Assembly: GCA_965232455.1 (NCBI GenBank)
Contig: OZ246981.1
Location: 1,426,001-1,490,000, forward strand
DNA from: JBFGFX01 sp965232455
Lineage (GTDB): Bacteria > Pseudomonadota > Gammaproteobacteria > Steroidobacterales > Woeseiaceae
Length of the DNA stretch: 64,000 nucleotides
Reading direction: 5' to 3'
The notes under the pieces are model-generated. The model was not told the origin of the DNA and did no database searches. It saw only the letters and a list, made by a program, of their open reading frames with translations. Shown here piece after piece: positions 8,424-17,443 of this stretch (its first letter is position 1; the number at the start of each line of letters is the position of its first letter). The position numbers and the translations under genes were made by a program.

Positions 8424-8915
8424 GTGTTACCAACCGATCTGACAGTAGGCGCTCTCGTCGAGCAGAACGGCCGTTTTCTCATCGTCGAAGAGCGGGCGTC
8501 CGGCGCAATGGTCGTGACCCAGCCGGGCGGGCACATCGAAAGCGGCGAGTCTCCGGAGGCGGCCGCGGAACGGGAAACCCTGGAAGAGAGCGGCTGCGAG
8601 GTGTGCGTCCGTGAGCTGCTGGGCGTCTATCTTTGGATTCACCCACAGACCCGCCAACAGTTCCTGCGCATCATGTTCTTGGCGGACCTGATTGAGGCGC
8701 ACGCCGGCCGCAAGCTGGACCGGGGAATCGAAGCAGTCCACTGGTACACGCCCGCGGATTTGCGACGCCGCACGCGCGACCTGCGCACTCCGATCGTTCT
8801 GCGCTGCATCGACGACTTCATGGCAGGCAGGCGCCATGCACAGGATTCGCTGACCAGCATGCTGCCGCTGCAGCAAAACGTCCCGGCCGTGTTGGCGAGC
8901 GCCTCCCTGGTCTGA
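8424..8915 (+). CDS. nudJ: Nudix phosphatase NudJ
   Basis: Broad-specificity Nudix enzyme; the Escherichia coli homologue dephosphorylates nucleoside tri- and diphosphates and the thiamine precursor HMP-PP. I chose the GTG at 8424, giving 163 residues that begin LPTDLTVGALVEQNGRFLIVEE, because the longer frame overlaps the previous gene and its extra N-terminus is shadow sequence. The Nudix box starts GGHIESGES and ends RETLEESG, near 34-56. YLWIHPQTRQQFLRIMF matches the NudJ family. Its place directly before mnmA is conserved with Escherichia coli and supports the name. Confidence 0.9.
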   Translation: MLPTDLTVGALVEQNGRFLIVEERASGAMVVTQPGGHIESGESPEAAAERETLEESGCEVCVRELLGVYLWIHPQTRQQFLRIMFLADLIEAHAGRKLDRGIEAVHWYTPADLRRRTRDLRTPIVLRCIDDFMAGRRHAQDSLTSMLPLQQNVPAVLASASLV

Positions 8916-9049
8916 CGCTCCGTTATTGCCTTAGAACCAAGCCCCTCTGGCGGTTGCCGCGGCGCTTACGATTCGGTCGGGGTCGCCCGTCGGGACGGGG
9001 TGCCCTAAGCCATACAGTGCCGGTTACGGATGTTAAAATACCCGGCTGT

Positions 9050-10192
9050 ATGCCCATTTCCCGCGAACCCGTTGACGGCCGCCGCGTCATTCTCGGCCTG
9101 TCGGGCGGCGTTGATTCCGCCGTCGCCGCCCTGCTTTTGAAAAGCGGGGGCGCCGACGTGCACGCGCTGCACATGACCAATTGGGAGGACGATGGCGGCT
9201 ACTGCCATTCGGCAAGAGACCTGCAGGACGCGCGTCACGTCTGCGAGCACCTGGAGATCCCGCTCCACCACGTCAACTTTGCACGCGAATACCGCGATCG
9301 GGTGTTCGCCCACTTCCTGGATGAATACCGCGCCGGGCGAACACCGAACCCGGACGTGCTGTGCAACCGCGAGATCAAATTCGGCGTGTTCAGGGAATAC
9401 GCTCACCGACTCGGCGGCGAGCTGATTGCAACCGGGCATTACGCGCGCATCGAGAGGACCGACGGCCTGCCGAGGCTGCTCAAGGCGGCGGACGGCCGGA
9501 AGGACCAGAGCTATTTTCTTCACGCCGTACCCGCCGAGGCGCTGGTCGAAACCGTCTTTCCACTCGGAGACCTCGGAAAACCGGAAATCCGGCGCATCGC
9601 CCGGGAACACGGCCTGGCGACCCACGACAAGAAGGACAGCACCGGAATCTGTTTTATCGGTGAGCGTCCGTTTCGGGAGTTCCTCGCGGGTTACCTGCCT
9701 GCGAACCCCGGACCCATTCGCACGCCGGAAGGAGAGCAGGTCGGCGAGCATCGTGGACTGATGTATTACACCCTGGGCCAGCGACAGGGGCTGGGCATCG
9801 GCGGCCGCCGGGACGCATCTCAGAGCCCGTGGTACGTAGCCGGCAAGAATCTGGACAGCAACGTGCTCGTGGTGGTCCAGGGCGAACATCCGCTGCTGTA
9901 CTGTGAACACATCGAAACCGCGGACGAGTCGTGGATCGGACCGATGCCGGGCTGCCTGGAGGCCGATGGCGGGGAACTCCGCTGCCACGTCAAGGTACGC
10001 TACCGGCAACCCGACCAGGGATGCGTTGTGCGGCGCCGCGAACCCGGCCGCCTTCTGGTGTCGTTCGACGACCCGCAGCGCGCGGTCGCGCCCGGCCAGT
10101 TTGCGGTTTTTTACGACGGTGAACGGTGCCTGGGCGGCGCCGTGATCGATCGCCTGGTCCAACGCGCCGCACCCCTGAAGGACGCGGTCTAG
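9050..10192 (+). CDS. mnmA: tRNA 2-thiouridylase MnmA
   Basis: Thiolates U34 in tRNA-Lys, tRNA-Glu and tRNA-Gln, using sulfur relayed by the IscS/Tus system. The start at 9050 gives 380 residues, close to the usual 360-370; a longer frame from 8954 adds Arg-rich sequence with no family match. The PP-loop SGGVDS is at 18-23. The two catalytic cysteines are C105 (PNPDVLCNREIKF) and C201 (STGICFIGE). The window also carries a tRNA-Lys(UUU) gene, a natural substrate. The ATG has a weak ribosome-binding site. Confidence 0.96.
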   Translation: MPISREPVDGRRVILGLSGGVDSAVAALLLKSGGADVHALHMTNWEDDGGYCHSARDLQDARHVCEHLEIPLHHVNFAREYRDRVFAHFLDEYRAGRTPNPDVLCNREIKFGVFREYAHRLGGELIATGHYARIERTDGLPRLLKAADGRKDQSYFLHAVPAEALVETVFPLGDLGKPEIRRIAREHGLATHDKKDSTGICFIGERPFREFLAGYLPANPGPIRTPEGEQVGEHRGLMYYTLGQRQGLGIGGRRDASQSPWYVAGKNLDSNVLVVVQGEHPLLYCEHIETADESWIGPMPGCLEADGGELRCHVKVRYRQPDQGCVVRRREPGRLLVSFDDPQRAVAPGQFAVFYDGERCLGGAVIDRLVQRAAPLKDAV

Positions 10193-10239
10193 CGCGGCAC
10201 CGCCCCCGCTGGAATGCCGCAATGAGCGGTGGCTTCCGC

Positions 10240-10245
10240 TATAAT
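10240..10245 (+). promoter_or_regulatory. Candidate -10 box for acnA
   Basis: A consensus TATAAT lies 90 bp upstream of the acnA start in the mnmA–acnA gap. No good -35 hexamer is seen at 16-18 bp, so the promoter would be weak or activator-dependent. It suggests acnA is transcribed separately from mnmA. Confidence 0.4.
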
Positions 10246-10335
10246 GCCGACCCCCGCCGGCGGACCCTGCGCGTCATAGTTACCGGCAATCTACAAATTC
10301 AGCGTTTGCTCAATCGACTTTTGCGGAGATCAGTA

Positions 10336-13020
10336 ATGAAGGACAGCTTCGGCGCCCGTTCCACCCTCGAACTTGGCGGAAAACAGCACGAGTTATTCCG
10401 TCTCGACGCGGTAAAAGACGGTCACGTGGACCGACTCCCCTACTCCCTGAAGGTTCTGCTGGAAAATTTGCTGAGGTTTGAAGACGGCCGTGACGTCACC
10501 CGCGACGACATTCTTGCGCTCGCGAATTGGGATCCCAAGGCGGAGCCAAGCACGGAAATATCGTTCACGCCGGCCAGGGTCATCCTCCAGGACTTTACCG
10601 GCGTACCGGCCGTCGTCGACCTGGCCGCAATGCGAGACGCCGTCGTGAAACTGGGTGGGAGCGCCGACAGCATCAATCCGCTCTCTCCGGCCGAACTGGT
10701 CATCGATCACTCCGTCCAGGTCGACCGTTACGGCAGCGCAAACGCCCTCGATCTGAACAACAAAATAGAATTCAGCCGCAACAAGGAACGGTATTCGTTC
10801 CTGCGCTGGGGTCAGTCCGCGTTCGAGAATTTTCGCGTAGTGCCGCCGAACACGGGCATCGTTCATCAGGTAAACCTCGAGTACCTGGGACGGGTCGTGT
10901 TCGACAATGAAGAGCAGGGAAAACGCCAACTCTACCCCGACACCGTTGTCGGCACCGATTCTCACACCACGATGATCAACGGTCTCGGCATCCTGGGCTG
11001 GGGCGTTGGTGGCATAGAGGCCGAGGCGGCGATGTTGGGGCAGCCGATCACAATGCTGATCCCACACGTCGTCGGTTTCAAGTTGAGCGGAAAGCTCGCC
11101 GAGGGCACCACGGCAACCGACCTTGTCCTCACGGTCACCGAAATGCTGCGCGAACGCGGCGTCGTCGGCAAGTTCGTCGAATTTTTTGGTGACGGACTTG
11201 CGGAGCTGCCGTTGGCCGATCGAGCCACGCTAGGCAACATGTCCCCCGAATTCGGCAGCACCTGCGCAATTTTTCCGATCGACGGCGAAACTCTGCGTTA
11301 CCTGAGCCTGTCCGGCCGGGATCCCGGGCACATCGAACTGATCGAGGCGTACGCCAAAGAGCAGGGTATGTGGCGCTACGAGGGTGAACCGGACGCGCTG
11401 TACAGCGACCTCCTGGAGCTCGACATGGGCACGGTCGAGCCGAGCATCGCCGGACCGAAACGGCCACAGGATCGCATCGCGCTGAGCGCCGCGGACAGCA
11501 GCTACCGGAAACACCTCGAAGCGGCGACGGCAAACCGCACATCCGGCGGATCGGCGGCGGCCGAACTCGACGGCCGGCAGGTCGAGATCAAGGACGGGGC
11601 CGTCTTGATCGCGGCCATCACCAGCTGCACCAACACATCCAATCCCGCGGTCATGATCGGCGCCGGTCTGCTGGCTCGCAACGCCCGCGCCAAGGGCCTG
11701 GAGACGAAACCCTGGGTTAAAACGAGCCTTGCACCCGGCTCCAAGGTGGTCACCGACTACCTCGAAAAAACGGACCTGTTGGATGACCTCGCCGCGCTGG
11801 GCTTCTACACGGTCGGTTACGGTTGCACGACCTGCATCGGCAATTCCGGCCCGTTGAAAGAGGAGATTGCCGAAGCGGTGAAAAGCGGCAACGTCGTGGG
11901 TTGCAGCGTATTGTCCGGCAACCGGAACTTCGAGGGCCGCATACACCCGCTGGTGCAGATGAATTTCCTGGCGTCGCCGCCGCTCGTTGTCGCCTACGCA
12001 CTCGCAGGATCGCTGGACGTTGACCTGTTCGAGGACCCACTGGGCGAAGGGGCCGACGGCGAGCCGGTTTACATGAGGGACATCTGGCCGAGTCAAAAGG
12101 AAATTCACGACCTGATGGGGGCAAACATCGATTCGGGTATGTTCAAGTCCAGTTACGCGAGCGTGTTCGCCGGCGACGCCAACTGGAACAGCCTTGAAGT
12201 TCCGACCGGAGAAATTTACGCCTGGGACCCGGAATCGACCTATGTCAAACACCCGCCCTACTTCGAGGGCATGACCCTCGACACCGAATCGGTCACGGAC
12301 ATCGCCGGCGCGCGGGTGTTGGCGCTGCTCGGAGACTCGGTAACGACCGACCACATTTCTCCTGCCGGAAGCATTGCCCCCGACAGCCCCGCCGCCGACT
12401 ATCTTCGAGAGCAAGGCGTCAAGGAAAGCGACTTCAACTCGTACGGTTCGCGCCGGGGCAATCATGAAGTCATGATGCGCGGTACGTTTGCCAACATCCG
12501 GCTGCGGAATCAGCTTGCGCCCGGAACGGAGGGAGGATGGACGCGTCATCAACCCAGTGACGAACAAACGTCCATTTACGCAGCGTCGTTGAAATACAGG
12601 GATGAAGGCACTCCGCTGATCGTCCTGGCCGGCAGCGAGTACGGGACGGGGTCGTCACGCGACTGGGCCGCGAAAGGCACTTTGCTGCTTGGCGTCAAGG
12701 CCGTTATTGCGAAGAGTTTCGAGCGGATCCATCGCTCGAACCTGATCGGGATGGGCGTTTTGCCGCTGCAGTTCGTGGCCGGCGAAAGTGCGGAGAGCCT
12801 CGGTCTGACCGGCAAGGAGGTTTACGACATCAAGGGGCATGCCGACCCGGACGCGGAAACGGTCGACGTGACCGCCACGGCCGCCGACGGAACACAGACG
12901 GCGTTCAAGGCCGACATTCGCATCGATACGCCGAAAGAGCGGGATTATTTCGAGCACGGTGGCATCCTGCACTACGTTTTGCGTCAGCTGGTCAAGGCAA
13001 AGGCCGACGAAGCCGCCTAG
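10336..13020 (+). CDS. acnA: Aconitate hydratase A
   Basis: [4Fe-4S] enzyme isomerising citrate to isocitrate in the TCA cycle. I chose the ATG at 10336, preceded by GCGGAG, which gives 894 residues (Escherichia coli AcnA has 891) and the expected N-terminus; the longer frame overlaps mnmA. Cluster-ligand motifs are visible: TSCTNTSNP (Cys near 430) and YGCTTCIGNSG (two Cys near 497-500). The C-terminal swivel domain has GSEYGTGSSRDWAAKG. The stop TAG shares its last base with the GTG start of the sirtuin gene, implying translational coupling. Confidence 0.97.
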   Translation: MKDSFGARSTLELGGKQHELFRLDAVKDGHVDRLPYSLKVLLENLLRFEDGRDVTRDDILALANWDPKAEPSTEISFTPARVILQDFTGVPAVVDLAAMRDAVVKLGGSADSINPLSPAELVIDHSVQVDRYGSANALDLNNKIEFSRNKERYSFLRWGQSAFENFRVVPPNTGIVHQVNLEYLGRVVFDNEEQGKRQLYPDTVVGTDSHTTMINGLGILGWGVGGIEAEAAMLGQPITMLIPHVVGFKLSGKLAEGTTATDLVLTVTEMLRERGVVGKFVEFFGDGLAELPLADRATLGNMSPEFGSTCAIFPIDGETLRYLSLSGRDPGHIELIEAYAKEQGMWRYEGEPDALYSDLLELDMGTVEPSIAGPKRPQDRIALSAADSSYRKHLEAATANRTSGGSAAAELDGRQVEIKDGAVLIAAITSCTNTSNPAVMIGAGLLARNARAKGLETKPWVKTSLAPGSKVVTDYLEKTDLLDDLAALGFYTVGYGCTTCIGNSGPLKEEIAEAVKSGNVVGCSVLSGNRNFEGRIHPLVQMNFLASPPLVVAYALAGSLDVDLFEDPLGEGADGEPVYMRDIWPSQKEIHDLMGANIDSGMFKSSYASVFAGDANWNSLEVPTGEIYAWDPESTYVKHPPYFEGMTLDTESVTDIAGARVLALLGDSVTTDHISPAGSIAPDSPAADYLREQGVKESDFNSYGSRRGNHEVMMRGTFANIRLRNQLAPGTEGGWTRHQPSDEQTSIYAASLKYRDEGTPLIVLAGSEYGTGSSRDWAAKGTLLLGVKAVIAKSFERIHRSNLIGMGVLPLQFVAGESAESLGLTGKEVYDIKGHADPDAETVDVTATAADGTQTAFKADIRIDTPKERDYFEHGGILHYVLRQLVKAKADEAA

Positions 13021-13793
13021 TGGATGCGGAGGTGGATATCCCGCAAGGCCTGGTCGCCGCCTTGCGGGAGGCCCGCCACGTCTGCGTTTTGACGGGCGCG
13101 GGCGTCTCGGCGGAAAGCGGCGTACCGACCTTTCGTGAGGCACAGACCGGCCTCTGGGCAAAATACGATCCGTTGGCCCTGGCAACGCCCGACGCGTTTC
13201 GACGCGACCCGGCACTGGTCTGGCGCTGGTATCGCTGGCGCCGTGATCTGCTGTCAGGAGTCGCTCCAAACCCCGGACACCTGGCGCTGTCGCACCTCGA
13301 AGACCTGGTACCCAGTTTCACGCTGATCACGCAAAACGTCGACGGCCTGCACCAGCGCGCGGGCTCCGAAGACGTCGTCGAGTTTCACGGCAACATTTTC
13401 GACAATCGATGCAACGCCCCTGGCTGCTCCCTGCGCGCCGACTCCGTCCCTGACGTCGCCGTGCCACTATGCCCAAGCTGCGGCGGCCACCTCCGCCCCG
13501 GGGTCGTCTGGTTCGGGGAGCCCATTCCGATGGCGGCGATGAACGCCGCGAACGACGCAATCGACACCTGCGACTTGTTTTTCGCGATTGGAACCTCATC
13601 CCTGGTATGGCCGGCCGCGGGATTCACCCAAATGGCAGAACGACGCGGCGCCACTGTGGTCGAAATCAACCCGGAACAAACGGCAATGTCGGCCGTCTGT
13701 CACTATCGGCTTGCGGCCGAATCGGGGTCGGCGTTACCGAAGCTGATAGACTGTTTGACCGCCAACAGAGAAGAAAACAGGAACCGTGCTTAG
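13020..13793 (+). CDS. cobB: Sir2-family NAD-dependent protein deacylase
   Basis: NAD-dependent lysine deacylase of 257 residues. Motifs in order: GAGVSAESGVPTFR near 23-36 (NAD site), TQNVDGLHQRAG with the catalytic FHGN following, a zinc ribbon with paired cysteines (CNAPGC, then CPSCGG), and GTSSLVWPAAGF. The WYRWRRD stretch supplies the Tyr-x-x-Arg pair that in class III sirtuins (CobB, SIRT5) recognises succinyl- and malonyl-lysine, so desuccinylase activity is likely. The GTG start overlaps the acnA stop by one base and the 3' end overlaps the DUF2333 start by 8 bp: a tightly packed operon. Confidence 0.92.
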   Translation: MDAEVDIPQGLVAALREARHVCVLTGAGVSAESGVPTFREAQTGLWAKYDPLALATPDAFRRDPALVWRWYRWRRDLLSGVAPNPGHLALSHLEDLVPSFTLITQNVDGLHQRAGSEDVVEFHGNIFDNRCNAPGCSLRADSVPDVAVPLCPSCGGHLRPGVVWFGEPIPMAAMNAANDAIDTCDLFFAIGTSSLVWPAAGFTQMAERRGATVVEINPEQTAMSAVCHYRLAAESGSALPKLIDCLTANREENRNRA

Positions 13794-14787
13794 TCGAATC
13801 AAAAACATTGGCTTTTCCGATCGGCCGCTTTGGGTCAAGATCGCCGGCGCGGGTCTGGGCGTCTTTCTGATCGTCATGGTGATCATCGGCTGGTATTGGT
13901 CGCGCATGCCGGACGTTTTCTGGGTCCAGGAACAACCCGGCGATCGAAAGGTCGTCGGATATGCGACCGTGGACACCCTGATTCGAGTATCGGAAACCCT
14001 GCTCGATAAACCGGGCGGTTATCTCACGAACGACAAGACGCCACCCAGCGTGATACTGGACAACATGCCGAATTGGGAGCTTGGCGTCCTGCAGCAGGTT
14101 CGCGATCTCGCCCGCGTCATACGCAACGACTACAGCCGAAGCCAGTCCCAGTCGCGCGAAGACGTCGACGTCTCGATCGCCGAACCGAAGTTTTTCTTCG
14201 ACAACAATTCGTGGATATTGCCGCCCACCGAATCCCGGTATCGGGAAGGCATCGAGGGATTCACCAAATATCGTGACCGCCTCTCGGGTGTGGCGCAGCC
14301 CGATGCGCAGTTTTTCGCCCGCGCCGACAATTTGCGTGAATGGCTAGCACAAGTCGAAAAACGCCTGGGGAGCCTGAGCCGGCGCCTTGGGGACAGCGTG
14401 GCGACGGACGTGATCAACACGGATCTCGCCGGGGAATCGGCCGCCGAGGCAACCACCGCGCTGCCGGACCGGGTGCCGGTCAGAACGTCCTGGTTGGAGA
14501 TCGACGACATATTCTTCGAGGCGCGAGGCACGGCCTGGGCGCTCGTGCACTTTTTCCGCGCGGCCGAGCTGGACTTTGCACAGGTGCTCGCCGACAAAAA
14601 CGCGCGCACGAGCGTCCGTCAGATCATTCGAGAACTCGAAGCCAGCCTGCAACCCCTGCGTTCGCCGATCGTGCTGAACGGCGGCGGTTTCGGTATTTTC
14701 GCGAACCACTCGCTGGTGATGGCCAACTACCTGGCGCGCGCCAACGCCGCGGTCATCAACCTCCGGGAGCTCCTCGACCAGGGCTGA
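13786..14787 (+). CDS. DUF2333 family membrane-anchored protein
   Basis: Protein of 333 residues with a short cytosolic N-terminus, one TM helix at about 19-40 and a large periplasmic domain. The sequence matches the DUF2333 family seen in gammaproteobacteria, with PGGYLTNDKTPPSVILDNMPNWE near 64-86, FFFDNNSWILPPTESRY near 130-146, and a C-terminal NGGGFGIFANHSLVMANYLARANAA. The GTG start overlaps the sirtuin stop. The role of the family is unknown; envelope location is all that the sequence supports. Confidence 0.85.
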   Translation: MLSRIKNIGFSDRPLWVKIAGAGLGVFLIVMVIIGWYWSRMPDVFWVQEQPGDRKVVGYATVDTLIRVSETLLDKPGGYLTNDKTPPSVILDNMPNWELGVLQQVRDLARVIRNDYSRSQSQSREDVDVSIAEPKFFFDNNSWILPPTESRYREGIEGFTKYRDRLSGVAQPDAQFFARADNLREWLAQVEKRLGSLSRRLGDSVATDVINTDLAGESAAEATTALPDRVPVRTSWLEIDDIFFEARGTAWALVHFFRAAELDFAQVLADKNARTSVRQIIRELEASLQPLRSPIVLNGGGFGIFANHSLVMANYLARANAAVINLRELLDQG

Positions 14788-14823
14788 CAAAATAGAGAAA
14801 CAGTTTTAACTAGAATCTTTAAG

Positions 14824-14843
14824 ATATTGATTTAAATCAATAT
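14824..14843. promoter_or_regulatory. Perfect 20-bp AT palindrome containing an FNR-box consensus
   Basis: ATATTGATTTAAATCAATAT, two perfect 10-bp arms. Its centre, TTGAT-TTAA-ATCAA, is an exact match to the FNR/Anr consensus TTGAT-N4-ATCAA. It lies between convergent genes and overlaps the stop codon of the minus-strand metalloprotein gene, so it is not in a normal promoter position. It might instead act as a bidirectional transcription stop or be chance. Confidence 0.45.
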
Positions 14844-15607
14844 ACACCTACCCAGCCCGGAACTGATCGCCAGGACTCCGAGAGCGCGCGATCCAGTCGC
14901 CGATAGTCCGGCTCATGACGCGACACCAGCCGCCAGAACGCCGGCGAGTGATCCATGTGGCGAGCGTGGCAAAGCTCGTGAACCATCAGGTACCGGACAA
15001 TACGCGGCTCCAGAAACAGCAGGCAGAGATTCAGGCTGATCGTACCGGAGCTGCTGTGACTGCCCCAACAGGTGCGCTGCGCGCGAATTTGCAGTCGGTC
15101 GAACGGCAGGCCAAAGTCCTCGGACAATCGGCGCATACGCGGCTCGAACTCCCGGCGGGCCACTTTGGACAACCACCGGCGTAAGGCTTGCGTACATTTC
15201 GTCTCGTCACCGACCGCTCCCGTGAGCACGAGGGTGTTGCCGAGTTCCCGGTGACGGACGGTGTCGGCGCCCCGCCTCGACCGATAAGCGACCACGGCAC
15301 GGCGATCCACGGATGGCAGGTGCAGCTTGGACGGCAGCCGATAGGAGTCCGGCGCAACCTCGTCGGCAAACGCCTCGAGCGCACGCGCAATCCAGTCGCG
15401 ATTTTCGGTGACGAACGCCTCGACGTCACCGGGCCGGGTCCGTCTGGGTACCACCACTTCCACGCGACCGCGCGGATACACCTTGATCGACAGGCGTCGC
15501 GCCCGCGCGCTTTCACGCACTGAAAAGCCCGGCAGGCTGCCGGGCTCGTACGCGCTCGGGGAGGTGTTCTCCGGGAACAGGGCCAGTTGCAATGCTGTGC
15601 TTCGCAC
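14837..15607 (-). CDS. YgjP-type (DUF45) putative metallopeptidase
   Basis: Predicted zinc metalloprotein of 256 residues. The C-terminal half carries HELCH at 210-214 and a third histidine in MDHSPAFW near 220, the HExxH-x(n)-H layout of the YgjP/SprT-like group. RTCWGSHSSSGTISLNLCLLF near 178-198 is the family's second conserved block. The N-terminal part has the paired strands RRLSIKVYPRGRVEVVVPRR. Homologues are stand-alone soluble proteins often near restriction or repair genes; substrates are not established. It is convergent with the DUF2333 gene, and its stop lies inside an AT palindrome. Confidence 0.88.
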   Translation of the reverse strand: MRSTALQLALFPENTSPSAYEPGSLPGFSVRESARARRLSIKVYPRGRVEVVVPRRTRPGDVEAFVTENRDWIARALEAFADEVAPDSYRLPSKLHLPSVDRRAVVAYRSRRGADTVRHRELGNTLVLTGAVGDETKCTQALRRWLSKVARREFEPRMRRLSEDFGLPFDRLQIRAQRTCWGSHSSSGTISLNLCLLFLEPRIVRYLMVHELCHARHMDHSPAFWRLVSRHEPDYRRLDRALSESWRSVPGWVGVY

Positions 15608-15663
15608 GCCCCTATTCTACGGGCTATCCTCTCCGCGGACTATCTTCCACCGGGCCCGGGCCG

Positions 15664-16386
15664 CTATGGGCTGTCGCCGCTAAACCGGACGGCCTGATCC
15701 AGGCTGCTCTCACCGCTGACCGCGGCAACCTCGGCGCTATCGCTAATGAACAGCTCAATCTCGTGCTCAGCTTCGATCGTGCCGAGCACACGGGATCCCG
15801 GACCGATTACGATTTTGGGTTTCCGGCGACCCCATCGATTGCGCCATCCCTCGGGCTTCTCGATGATCAGGTCACCGCGCAACACGGAGTTGTCGGTCAG
15901 CCATACGTCCCCGGTCACCGTCGAAAGTTTGCCGCCGATCTCGCTGCCGACGATACGCAGCTCCCCGTTGACGTTGCTGACGTCCTCGGCGACGGAACTA
16001 CCCGCCCCGAGCCTGATCTTGCCGTTGACCACCGATATCCCGCCCGAGATGGCGGCGTTCCGGCCAATCCGGATCGTGCCGTTGACGCTCTCCAGGTCTT
16101 CGGCGACAAGCCCGTCACCAATACGAATGCTGCCGTTCACCGTGGCGGCATCGGTCAGCTGGACGCTATCGTCGATGCGAATGGCGCCGTTGACCGTTTC
16201 CAGCGAACCGCTTATCAGCGCATTGCTGCCGACGGTAATGCCGCCATTGACGGTCGACCGACCCTCGGATTGGCCGCCGCTCTCGATATCTATGTCCTTG
16301 TTGGCGTCCCAACCGTACGCCGGCGCCACCAACAGTACTGCGAGCAGACCCGCGCAGGCTGCATGTAATTTGGATTTCGTAGACAC
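15664..16386 (-). CDS. Exported bactofilin-like repeat protein
   Basis: Protein of 240 residues with a signal peptide (LLAVLLVAPAYG). After it come six VNG triplets at 46, 65, 83, 101, 120 and 139 and a VTG at 157, spaced 18 or 19 residues apart, each followed by a short strand such as GTIRIG or GKIRLG. This regular spacing predicts a right-handed beta-helix like that of bactofilins (polymer-forming cytoskeletal family). Bactofilins are usually cytosolic, whereas this protein appears to be secreted to the periplasm. The last 60 residues (PKIVIGPGSRVLGTIE onward) continue the strand pattern. Divergent from the ABC transporter genes. Function unknown. Confidence 0.8.
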   Translation of the reverse strand: MSTKSKLHAACAGLLAVLLVAPAYGWDANKDIDIESGGQSEGRSTVNGGITVGSNALISGSLETVNGAIRIDDSVQLTDAATVNGSIRIGDGLVAEDLESVNGTIRIGRNAAISGGISVVNGKIRLGAGSSVAEDVSNVNGELRIVGSEIGGKLSTVTGDVWLTDNSVLRGDLIIEKPEGWRNRWGRRKPKIVIGPGSRVLGTIEAEHEIELFISDSAEVAAVSGESSLDQAVRFSGDSP

Positions 16387-16538
16387 GTCAGACTCCCATT
16401 TTGCTCCCTTGTGTATTGGATACCGCCCAAAGCCGAATGGTTGCGACGTCCGGCGAGCGACGCCCCGGGGGTACCCGCCGGCGGTATCTCCGGGTACTCT
16501 TACGCCACCCGAGTCCCGTCCATTCCGTTCAGGCGCCT

Positions 16539-17423
16539 ATGCAAACAGCCCTCGAGGCCCGACACCTCGTCAAACACTACCCCGGTGTACGCGCGGTCGA
16601 TGACGTCAGCTTTTCCGTTCGAGAGGGCCTGTGTTTCGGGCTGCTCGGCCCCAACGGGGCGGGCAAAACAACCACGGTCGAGATCATCGAAGGGGTCACC
16701 CCGGCGACGTCGGGCGAGGTCTGGTACTTCGGGGAACCCGCGGGCACGAAATTTCGGGAAGAGGTCGGCATCCAGTTTCAGAACACGGCACTGCAGGATT
16801 ACCTGACGGTTGGCGAGACGCTACGGATGTTTCAAACACTCTACGATCGCCGCGCCAGGCTCGACCGCATCATCGAAGAGTGTTCGCTCGGCGATCTGCT
16901 CCAGCGCGACAACCGAAAACTCTCCGGAGGTCAGCGGCAACGACTGTTGCTGGCCGTGGCTCTCGTCAACGAGCCGCGAATCGTTTTCCTGGACGAGCCG
17001 ACCACTGGCCTAGACCCGCAGGCCCGGCGAAACTTCTGGGATCTCGTGGAACGTATTCGGACAAACGGAACCACGGTGATCTTGACCACGCACTACATGG
17101 ACGAAGCGCAAGTGCTGTGCGACGAAATAGCCATCATGGACGCCGGCAAAATCGTGACTCAGGGCAATCCGGATACGCTGCTCAAGGAGCGCTATCGAAA
17201 CGTCATCATCGAATTGCCGGTCGAGGACGTTGACGGCGACCTCGCGAATTTCGAGCACCGCCGGCTGGAGGCGCAGGGCCTGATAGAGATCGAGACCGAC
17301 GACGTCAACAAGAGCCTTGCAGAATTAGCCGCGCACGTGCACGGACTGAACCGCTTGAAAATACGCCAACCGAACCTGGAAGATCTTTTCCTCGATCTGA
17401 CCGGCCACACGCTGCGCGCCTGA
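16539..17423 (+). CDS. ABC transporter ATP-binding protein (ABC-2 type)
   Basis: Nucleotide-binding subunit of 294 residues from the ATG at 16539; a longer frame from 16401 adds sequence with no family match. Walker A is GPNGAGKTT, the signature LSGGQRQRLLLAVAL, Walker B IVFLDEPTTGLD, and the switch histidine lies in LTTHYMDEA. The C-terminal extension (about 215-294) is typical of DrrA/NodI-like exporters. The permease gene starts 20 bp downstream. The pair forms a simple two-gene exporter; the cargo is not evident. Confidence 0.93.
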   Translation: MQTALEARHLVKHYPGVRAVDDVSFSVREGLCFGLLGPNGAGKTTTVEIIEGVTPATSGEVWYFGEPAGTKFREEVGIQFQNTALQDYLTVGETLRMFQTLYDRRARLDRIIEECSLGDLLQRDNRKLSGGQRQRLLLAVALVNEPRIVFLDEPTTGLDPQARRNFWDLVERIRTNGTTVILTTHYMDEAQVLCDEIAIMDAGKIVTQGNPDTLLKERYRNVIIELPVEDVDGDLANFEHRRLEAQGLIEIETDDVNKSLAELAAHVHGLNRLKIRQPNLEDLFLDLTGHTLRA

Positions 17424-17443
17424 CCCCCGCCCGGACACCTCAC

